NCBI GenBank assembly: GCA_010645155.1 | Contig: CM021318.1 | Location: 6,431,278-6,495,277 of the forward strand | From: Tigriopus japonicus | Lineage: Eukaryota; Arthropoda; Copepoda; Harpacticoida; Harpacticidae | Length of the DNA stretch: 64,000 nt | Direction: 5' to 3' | Shown: positions 55,642-64,000 of the stretch, in pieces | Numbering within the stretch: the first letter of the stretch is position 1 | Layout of the letters: each line of letters opens with the position of its first letter | Position numbers and translations under genes: made by a program | Notes under the pieces: model-generated | Told to the model about the DNA's origin: nothing | Databases searched by the model: none | The model's input: the letters and a program-made list of their open reading frames with translations, nothing else

Positions 55642-57424
55642 AAAAATCATTTAACATATTGTGCTATGATGTACTGTTATATCCCATCAAGAAATGAAAG
55701 ACCTGTATCAGAGGTTACATATTATCTCATAATTCCAGAACGGTAAATTAAATTTCTGTTCCGAGGAAATGGCTTGAACAGGTATAAAAGCTAAAATTTT
55801 AGAACGGCCAATGATCAATTTTAACGACTTTTTGTGTACTGGGATAAAACTTTATTCTGTAAAAAATAAGAAGCGGCAAATGTGGTCTTCAAAAAAATAT
55901 GTTTTTTGGCCACAAAGGCTGTTACAGAGTTCTTGTTAAATTTCTGCTTGCTTGTCAGTAACATTTTAACCCCATCATGCTTCTTTAGATTGGAACACCG
56001 GTCTGGTAATAACTAGAGCTAGGCACGGATCACTAGAAAATATGGATGTTGAACAAAATTTGATTTTAGCTTTTGGTGACCCCAAGTGGGCCGATGTACA
56101 AATCAACACATTACAGCCTTAAAAGATAAAATAAGCATTAATTTTTGCATCAATATAATCTAGTTCTTCAACTATGGTTTCATCTTACACCTTTGGATCT
56201 TTATTTTCCTTTACTAACAATCATTTGGCTTAAAGTATAACATTTCTAAGTTTTAATTTGCATATAACATGCGCAATTGTTAAGAGTGAATTAAATGAAA
56301 TGTAAAAGATATGTATCAAGTTTTAGAACCACTTAATGATGTTGATGTGAAAAAAAGTGCGTAAACATCCATTTGATGACTGCCAAATACATTTCAAAAT
56401 TTAGTTCATGATTTAGAGTAGAAGTCTAGTTCAAAATTTCGCGCCCTTATGGTCTGCTTTGTTGCCTCTCCAGCTGTAAGTCTTGAGTAGGATAAGTTCA
56501 GAAAAAACCTGAGATATTTTAAAAAAGAGGTGCTAGCCATTTTCTTTTCAATTTAATGTCCAATGATTATTTCATTTCTATTCATGGATTGAAATTATAA
56601 AAGTAACCAATGGCCATTTACATCAATTGAGGTTCAAATTTATTTGCAAACATTATGCCACTCTGGTTCCAAATTCAATCAGTCAATAATGCACTGTGCA
56701 TGCATAGTGCATGGATAAGTATAATCCGATGCAACCCTGTTTGGGGCGCCGTGGAGAGCAAGGTCTGCCAAGGTCCTCACCATTCCGTCAAGGCCATAAA
56801 AGTTGCTGTGGACCTGAGTGGAATGACATAAGCGTGGACTTCGTGTAAAAGGTGTTTTTAATGTTCCAACTGTATCAAGACTAATGGAGGACAATTGAGA
56901 TGAAAGGTAGACACACATGTCGCAAAACTTGCCAACAATTTTCAGCTCGATTGAACAAGAAATAAAGCTGCATAAAAACCGAGGAGTGAAAATTGGTTCT
57001 TCTTGACAGTTTTTTATTTATACCCTACATTTGATTTAGGTTTTATGGCCTAAGATTTGGTTGAATATTCAACTTAGAGTTGCAATCATATTCTTTTGAT
57101 TGGAGCTGTGGTTTTCTAGTTGAGATTCTAATCCATCAATGTAATTTGCCAGGACAAAGTGACCAATTATTTACTTCCCACGCTGAACATTTTACCAATT
57201 TAGTTCGACAATTCCACTTACAACGGTCTTGAAAAATTGCAAAAGCTGAGATTTTAACAATATTTTTTTGGAAAGATCATTTCATGAAGATTTATGAAAT
57301 AATTCAATGAAGAACAGGAATTTTCCCTTAGTTTTGGAAGAGAAAGCCCAAATATTAAAAAAAACTGCTCGGAACAGCAAAATATTCAAAGTAAATATTT
57401 TTATATTTAATTAAATAATTTCGG
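55642..57424. other. Intergenic, nothing recognised
   Basis: 3' flank of the ABCG gene without a canonical AATAAA close to the stop (ATTAAA near 55750 may serve). No gene or classified repeat. Confidence 0.4.
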
Positions 57425-57851
57425 CCGCTCTAGCCATCACTCTTTCACCGACTGGCTTCAAGTTTGAGAGTAGTCTCCTCCCTTTCATGAGCTGGGACTC
57501 CATCTTCTCTGTGAGGAAATGCCTCTTGCACAGCTTGTAAAAGGAGGGATTTAAGTCATTTTTCACCGCCCCAGTTACTTGTTATCTGTGTGCTCTTTGC
57601 CTCTTAGCCATGATGTCATTGGGGTCCTGGGATTGGCCTTGATGAAAATTTTGAGGCCTGCCACAACCTGGGATTGAGTTTTCTGTCACTTCTTTGCTTA
57701 TGAGCATTCTTACCAGTCTTCCTCTGGTCCTTTCAGGCCTTGAAAATCCTCCTAACAGTCCTTAGGAGTAGATCAAGAGCTTGGCAATGACAGGGGCCTC
57801 GTGGCCCGCGTGATCAAGTTGGATTATGGTGGTTCCTCTTTCTTGCTCCAT
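57425..57851 (-). pseudogene. IS630/Tc1/mariner-type transposase N-terminal relic
   Basis: Minus-strand frames, starting at an ATG at 57851, read MEQERGTTIIQLDHAGH..PVIAKLL, then after a frame change GRPQNF and IKANPRTPMTSWLRGKEH, then NPSFYKLCKRHFLTEKM and RRLLSNLKP. This order fits the paired helix-turn-helix and linker of mariner-like transposases (TTIIxLxxAG, GRPxxx, NPRxSMxxLA, LT-KM..R...LL). There are frameshifts and stops, and the DDE catalytic half is absent, so it is dead and truncated. It is GC-richer than its surroundings. Confidence 0.7.
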
Positions 57852-58600
57852 GTTTGGATTTGAAGCTAGTGCAAAATTTTCTAAACGAAACTTATTCTAG
57901 AGACTTAACCTTGTAGCCTAACGGAAACAGAAAAATGATTTGGAGCACTGGACTTGAACCTACATTAGCTTAAGGATTGGCCAATTTATCTGTTCAACCC
58001 TATACTTTATTACCTGGGCCTAGACTTAAAAATATGCAAGGAGTAGTGATGTTCCCCCTAGGTTTTAAGGTCTGAACAAGGTCAATTTGCTCTGTTCACA
58101 AGCTCCTGTTTTCGGTTTGAAGTCGATGTAAATAAAATATTGGGAACAATAGCATCAAGAAATGCAAGTTGGCAATGAAACAACTATAAAAAGGTCCGTT
58201 ACAAATCAAGGCGATATATAAAAAAAGATGCAAAATGTTTTTTCCGCTCCGAAAATCCCAATCAGAAAGAAAGACTAGATTTTTGAGTTCTCATTATTGT
58301 AGACAAACAAAGAAACGATTCCGAATGCAATAATGAAACGTAATGGCTGAAGAGCAATTGTGAAAGAAGTTAAGTTGCAAAGTTAAAAATCTCAAACGGG
58401 CCTAAAATATTATCATCTTCATAAGAGAGCTCCAACACTTTAAAAAAAAGCCAGACTGAATTAAAGATTAAATATTATCAACTGCTTGCACAACTGTCGT
58501 TTCACCAATTTGGTTAGGTCATCATTTCATGTTTCTATAATTGGGGATCCTTTTGAGTGCATTATTATGATCCCTGCCTTTGCATAACCTTAAATCGGCA
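57852..58600. other. Intergenic, nothing recognised
   Basis: Upstream flank of the peroxidase gene; no repeats placed. Confidence 0.4.
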
Positions 58601-58608
58601 TTTTTCGC

Positions 58609-58641
58609 TATAAAAGCAACTAAAGGCTGAGGATGTTCATC
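58609..58641 (+). promoter_or_regulatory. Core promoter of the peroxidase gene
   Basis: A canonical TATAAAAG (58609-58616) stands 30 bases before the A of GTTCATC (A at 58639), a plausible initiator. The ATG follows 19 bases later at 58658. Confidence 0.7.
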
Positions 58642-58657
58642 AAGTCCATTTCGAATC

Positions 58658-61461
58658 ATGGCTTGGAAGCAATTGTGCCTCGTCATTGGGTTATTGGCCT
58701 TGATTGGCCTCACCGTGGGTGTGAGTATTCGAGAGGCCATTGCCAAGGCCGATGCCGAGTTGGCCGCAGAGAAGCGAATGATGAAGACTGTGCACAAACC
58801 TTCAAACCGAGACAGCCGCAAAGGCAAGAAGTACACACGAGAGTAAGTTCCTGGTTTCTGTCGTCTTTGGCCTCAATAGGCCATGATTATCTTTCAAGTA
58901 TGCTTGGGTTAACTACATTGGCATTAAAGTCAATTAAAATGAACTCTTGATTCATATATAGATCAAAAGCTATGGACGCCCGGAACCGATTGGTGAAAAG
59001 GAGTGCTGATATGTTGAACATGGACAAGTTTATGTCCGAGGACATGCTTATTGCCAGCATTGAAGGTACAATGAAAGAGATGTTCAACTCCGGAGGCGTT
59101 CCTGGAGGCATGGCCCAATCCTGCCCTCACTTGCCGTTGGCCAATTTTGCTTGCTCACCCGAGGCTGAGAACCTGGAATGTGATCCCACAAAACCCTATC
59201 GAACCATCACTGGCATCTGCAATAACGTGAAACACCCATTATTTGGAGCTGCCAGCACGGCCCTGAAACGCCTGATCCCGCCAGCCTACGCTGACGGAAG
59301 AGGACAACCCCGAGGCACTCGCTTCTCAGCCTTGGCCAATGACTTCAGTAGGACTAAGCACCTGATTGGAACTTGATTTTAGACGAGGGAATGAACATTA
59401 TTTTGACTATTTTTCAACTCCAGGTCTGAGCAGCTTTTCGGGTTTGGGCGGGTGTGCATCCAACCCGGCAGCTCTCCTACCCAACCCCAGGTTGGTGAGC
59501 ACAAATTTCCATCCAGATGCCGACAAACCCACCAATGAGCTCACACACATGTTCACACAATTGGCCCAATATCTGGATCATGACATCTCGATTTCTCCTG
59601 AAATTGAGGCTGAAGAGTGTTGTGAGCATTTTACAGATGAGGAATGTTTCCCCATCTTTGTACCTGCCAGCGACAATTTCTTTGGCGTGGATGTCAGCCG
59701 TCCGAGTTTTCCATTTGGCCGATCCTTGTTATTGGAACAAATGGATCGCTCCGTCTTGTCTGACGAAGCATGGAGGTAAACTAAGAGAATAATAATCTCG
59801 CGCAAAGAAGGATGTTAATCTTAACATGGGCCTGGATTGCTTGCTCTCTGTAGAAGTATGGTTCACAACGTCACGCAAATGAGAAGTCAGAGCAGCGAGG
59901 AAGATGGGTCCTCCGAGCACCCAGCCACAAATGGTGAGGTCACTTGTTTAGAGCTCACTCGATCCACAGCTTTTTGCGAAGCCATCCACAAAGGTCCTCG
60001 CGAGCAAATGAATGCAGTGACGGCCTTCATTGACGCCTCCAACGTGTATGGGTAAGCAACCGTTTTTACCGTCTCATTAGCAATAAGGAGTAACATTTTC
60101 CTGGCTTGTCTACTTAACTGTTGTGCCCCTTGTTAGACTGCTTAGAATTTCAATTGACACGAAATCCAATTGCTTTGTTTATATACGTAGATAAGCCCTT
60201 GCATAAGCGGTGAAGCGGACAAGCCACAAAAATATCAGTCAAGATGTCCCCCCCAAGAATGTCTGTTGAAGCAATGAATTGGTAACCATTTGTCCCTTGC
60301 AGATCCTCAACTGAATTGGCGTCCTTGCTAAGAGACGACTGCGATGGGCTCTTGAAGGTCACCAAGACCGAGACTGGAAAAGAATTACTGCCTGAGATCG
60401 AGTTTGATGAAGAGCTTCAATTCTTGGCCGGCGACAGCCGCGCAACGGAGATGGGAGCCCTCGCAGGAATGCACACTATTTTCGTGCGGGAACACAATCG
60501 AATTGCCAGGGAACTGAAAGATCTGCAACCAGACTGGGATGATGAGGCTTTGTACCAAAACGCACGACGCATTCTCACTGCAGAGTGGCAAAATATCGTG
60601 TTTGGTGAATTCCTCAGTGCCATGCTCGGTGATGATTTGGTGACTGACATGGACCTGGGAACCTCGGGAGACGCAGCATACGATTCATCTGTGGATGCCA
60701 CTGTTGCCAATGGGTTCTCCACGGCTGCTTTCAGATTTGGCCACACCATGATTGAAGGTCTCATCACCATCTTCTCATTGCAAAATCCCCCAACCGAGGT
60801 GGGCACCCTCGAGGTCAAGGACACCTTCTTTGATCTCACACAGTATCTGGCTGACCAAGGACTGGGAATGGAAAGGCTTTTGAACGGTTTGATGAACCAA
60901 GAGGCCCAGGCCTATGACCGTTTCCTGGCTGATGATATCACAAACTTTTTATTTCAAAACAACAACGACGGCATTGGACAAGATCTTGCGGCAAGAAACA
61001 TTCAGCGAGGCCGAGATCACGGCATCCCTGGATACAATGATTGGAGAGAGTTCTGCCACCTGCCCAAAGCGTGCACATGGGCTGACCGGCCAGCAGAGAT
61101 CTCGCAAGAGAATTGGGACCAACTTCGAAACACCTACGCCAATCCTAGTGATATTGATCTTTTCGTTGGGGGGCTGGCTGAAAAGTCGTTTAAGAATGGG
61201 GTTCTGGGCAGAACGTTTAGCTGCATTGTTGCGGATCAATTCAAGCGATTGAAGTTTGGAGATCGATTCTTCTTTACTAATACGGCTGGTCCCAATCCAT
61301 TCAACCATGCTCAGAAGGACATGCTGAGGAAGCGGAATTTGGCCGAGATCTTGTGTGACAACACTGACATTGAAGCCCTCCCCAAAATGGCCCTGAAACG
61401 GAACTCTCCTCTCCTGCATTGCAAGGATGCGTTCCAATTGGACTTGAGCGCCTTTGTCTAA
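58658..61461 (+). CDS. Secreted animal haem peroxidase (peroxinectin / chorion peroxidase type)
   Basis: Five exons: 58658-58842, 58962-59347, 59424-59775, 59854-60051, 60303-61461; 759 residues. Animal haem peroxidases oxidise halides, phenols or tyrosines with hydrogen peroxide; insect and crustacean secreted members act in chorion hardening, adhesion or immunity. Seen: signal peptide about 1-22, a basic propeptide-like stretch, YRTITGICNN at the start of the catalytic domain, QYLDHDISISP with the distal haem His (His243), REQMNAVTAFIDASNVYG, MHTIFVREHNRIA, proximal His in FRFGHTMIEG (about 521), and ARNIQRGRDHGIPGYNDWRE near the C-terminal part. All expected catalytic motifs are present, so it should be active. 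The start was chosen because it gives the signal peptide and fits the TATA spacing. Substrate unknown. Confidence 0.93.
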
Positions 61462-62284
61462 CTTGAGCAAATGGAAACAATCATACCGCACGAGAATGAC
61501 GATGATGTAGATCAAGAAACTCCCAGAATCTTGACTGCTCTTTGCGTCTTGATTATGAGACTGCTACAGATCAATATTTCAGCGTGAACATGTGTAATGT
61601 AAAGAAGCAGAACTGAGTTTATTATGAATAAGATCAAAGCTAAAGCATTTAAAACCTGCATTGTTGTTGCGACTTGATTTTAGAAAGCATGGCTGTTTAA
61701 TCAAATGGCTCAATAAGCAAGGTGTTTTCTGCTCCTTCTCTTGTAGTTTATAGACCAGAGATAAGCTACCTCCGAGGTAGGAGATTAACAGTGCTGCCAT
61801 TTTTGATTTAAGGTTATGCCTCTTTTCTCTCAAAACATCTGCCTGTGGGAAGCTTTCTTACACAAAAACCTAAGCTAGGACCAATAATAAAATACGTTGG
61901 TAAAAACCGACTTTGAAACACAACAGTTCTAACTAATGAGGTGAGTTTTTCAAACGTCCTACTTCGGAGGAAGCTACGATTTAGCGGATAATAACTTGGA
62001 AGATATCAAACTCCGAACTCAATTTACAGTCGACCGTAATTATCATGTAGCTCCTTGATACGAAGCTACAAGGTAACTATTTATGAACTAGCTACCAGCT
62101 ACTTCATAGATCTTTAAGAAATTCAGCTCATTAGTCAAGAACGTAATGGAATAGTTACTCCATAAGCATCATATCATGTATAATAACATATAAGAGAAAA
62201 TGAAAAATATCAAAATAAATTGATTCTCAGAGTCAAGAAATGGCAGCACTGCAAACTTGAAACACCTTGACGATAGTTACCTCC
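61462..62284. other. 3' flank of peroxidase gene; minor repeat fragments
   Basis: A possible AATAAA lies at 61886-61891. 62220-62272 ('agaaatggcagcactgcaaa') resembles the right end of MITE-1. GTAGCTAC-like words recur at 61755-62095 but I cannot define an element. Confidence 0.4.
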
Positions 62285-62750
62285 GAGCAAGGAGGACTGT
62301 ATTTACTTGGAGTGGGATCGAGCGAGGGCGCGTTACCGCGTTGGTGTGAATTTTCGTGCGTGATAGCATGGAGTTCATGAAGAAATGCAAAATAATTCGG
62401 ATTATGGTCGTTTTATTGACATAAGTCATAAAACAAAAGTGCACAAGGATTCAATGAGCAATCATTTGATGCCCAATTGATGTCTCTTAAAGAGTTGAAA
62501 TTGAGTTCTTTCACTGGATTAAGTCAAATATCTTCAAAGTCCTGATCTACTGACTTGCTTTGTGATAGTGATTGTCCATCTTTTGTTGAAAGCAACATGG
62601 TTTTTATCATTGGGATTGTTTAAGGGCATTTTTCCCCTTGTAGAATGCTAAAAAATCTTCTTTTTATCTTTTTTCAAGATTTTACAGTCTTCTTTTGTCT
62701 TTAGAACCCCAATAAAGTGCTAAAAACAAAGACAGAGAAGAACATCTGGA
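62285..62750 (+). repeat. Foldback F1 single-arm copy
   Basis: 'aaggaggactgtatttactt', 'gcgttggtgtgaattttc', 'aagtcataaaacaaaagtgc' and 'cttgctttgtgatagtgatt' follow the order of the left inverted arm of F1 at 23740-24160. The right arm and the ACAACTCGACCC minisatellite are absent. Confidence 0.75.
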
Positions 62751-63298
62751 AACATCACTAAGTTGTTGGTTTATGAATTAGGGTCAGACTTGCAAAAAAA
62801 AATTGAGTCCAGAGTAAACAAGTAGATGCACTTTCTGTATTTAAGGCGCCCAGATTCAGTTTGAACAAATTCAGCCAACAGATGTCGTGGCAAGGTTGTG
62901 AGTCTTTAGATATATCATATCGGCCCAAGCCGTCTTTGCCTCACCCCATCTTTTACTAACAAAAGGCATTCCTATCCATCCTGCTGATTGTTTTTTTCCT
63001 TTTTGAACTATAGCTCTTTTATGTATTATATTTTAGCCCGTTCTGAACCTACTTACACTCAAGCATACTTTAACAAGAATGTTATTGTTTTATTAGTGTG
63101 GGCACCTTGGTTGACCTTGAAAGCAAATAAACATTCTTTTTAAGTTTTTTACTCTCCTTTTTTAATTTATTGTGGACATATACCTATATACTCCACTACC
63201 TTTCATTTATATTATCGTGTTTACTCATGCATTTCCATTCAACCTGTACTCCTAAATCAGCCAGAGTGGCTCATAACAATAAGGACATTAGATAAAAT
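62751..63298. other. Intergenic, nothing recognised
   Basis: No supported feature. Confidence 0.4.
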
Positions 63299-63612
63299 TA
63301 GTGATGGACCGAAGGGCTCATAACCGAAACCGAAAGAGGGCTTAACCGAAACCGAAACCGAAAGCAGCTGATTACAAAATTGTTCAAATGCCAAAATCTG
63401 CCTTAAAAATTAGAATCCTCATGTGTTCAATGTTGGGTAGTTGCAAATTTTGAAGAATCGGAAAACTTAAGTTTCAGAGGTTTTTGGACCAAATTTTTTT
63501 TGATTTTGTTCTCAAACTCCATTTTACATAGTGCTTGTCTGCTTTCGGTTTCGGTAGGCATAACCGAAACCGAAACCGAAATTTCGGCCGAAAGCACTTT
63601 CGGTCCATCACT
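63299..63612. repeat. MITE-3, intact copy
   Basis: TAGTGATGGACCGAAGGGCT at the left and the reverse complement TAGTGATGGACCGAAAGTGC at the right are inverted ends. Runs of AACCGAAACCGAAAG lie next to both. No target duplication visible. Copies at 7288-7605 and, broken, at 27555-29235. Confidence 0.85.
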
Positions 63613-63872
63613 AGTGATGGACCAACCGTAAAGTCAGGTGTATGAATTATTTGGTTGCATACAAGAGTACTGTTAGATGTGTGGGACCTCAAGGATTTCA
63701 GCCCATTTAAAATCACCTTAGGTTATTGGACATATATGGGACATATAAGGGGTTAAAGAATGCTGCCAATCCGGCCCAGATGCAGGCTGCCTAGGACCAA
63801 AAATGAAGCTAGCAAAACACAACAAACTTGTAAACAAACTTGAAAAAGCTAAGTAACATCACGACTTTCAAC

Positions 63873-64000
63873 ATGAACTACCATGATAGAGCCAGGTGTG
63901 GGCTTTGTATCATCTGCCTGGACAAAGCTTCGATTGTCATCACCTCCAACAACTTTGAGGACACCATTGGCAACTTATTTGTGGAAAATTACTCCGTCAG
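63873..64000 (+). CDS. Possible first exon of an unknown gene, cut by the window edge
   Basis: An ATG at 63873 opens 42 codons without a stop to the end of the window. The start contains RARCGLCIICLDKAS, with three Cys spaced 3 and 3 apart, a pattern that could begin a zinc-binding domain such as a ZAD or a CxxC motif. I cannot identify it from so short a piece. It could equally be part of a retroelement, since the preceding sequence shows no promoter. Confidence 0.3.
   Translation, partial: MNYHDRARCGLCIICLDKASIVITSNNFEDTIGNLFVENYSV

Noticed and set aside
60417..61515. Minus-strand frames of 140 and 188 aa over the peroxidase
   Set aside because: Antisense shadows of a well-supported coding exon.

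Overview
The window is nuclear DNA of an invertebrate, most likely an arthropod. Five families fit this: a White-type ABCG transporter, GT11 and GT10 fucosyltransferases, a HNK-1/chondroitin-type sulfotransferase, a peroxinectin/chorion-type haem peroxidase, and arthropod-style core promoters (TATA-like box about 30 bases before TCAGT). A copepod or other small crustacean is my best guess. The DNA is AT-rich. Many introns are only 54-78 bp, and several of the long ones carry repeats. Assignment below arthropod level is inference.

Layout: 1-17.1 kb has no gene I can support, only SINEs, MITEs and foldback elements. 17.1-18.6 kb and 30.6-32.4 kb hold two same-strand paralogous genes for secreted Cys/Tyr/Pro/Gly-rich proteins, with nearly identical core promoters and an intron directly after the ATG. 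Between them are two deeply nested transposon clusters (20.5-24.7 kb and 27.6-29.2 kb). 35.8-44.0 kb is a compact glycan-modification cluster: a GT11 fucosyltransferase, then 105 bp later a carbohydrate sulfotransferase on the same strand, then a convergent GT10 fucosyltransferase whose stop codon lies 30 bp from that of the sulfotransferase. 44-51 kb is repeats. 51.2-55.6 kb is a White-like ABCG half transporter (first coding exon not certain). 57.4-57.9 kb is a dead IS630/mariner-type transposase. 58.6-61.5 kb is a complete secreted haem peroxidase. A short open frame with a Cys cluster runs off the right edge.

The most striking observation is in the two secreted paralogs. Each has two 93-residue arms joined by a Gly-rich linker. 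In both arms every fourth residue falls on Cys or a fixed partner class: Tyr in arm 1, Pro in arm 2. The nine-Cys spacing of arm 1 (20,8,16,8,12,8,12,8) is the exact mirror image of arm 2 (8,12,8,12,8,16,8,20). Folded antiparallel, all nine Cys would face Cys and nearly every Tyr would face Pro, with opposite net charges on the two arms. I know of no described family with this architecture and propose it as a disulfide / Tyr-Pro zipper. The Gly-rich tail and signal peptide suggest an extracellular structural or adhesive material. The peroxidase could in principle cross-link Tyr-rich secreted proteins, but nothing in the sequence links the two.

All exon joins were made by eye from reading frames and GT/GC-AG boundaries. 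No database search was run.
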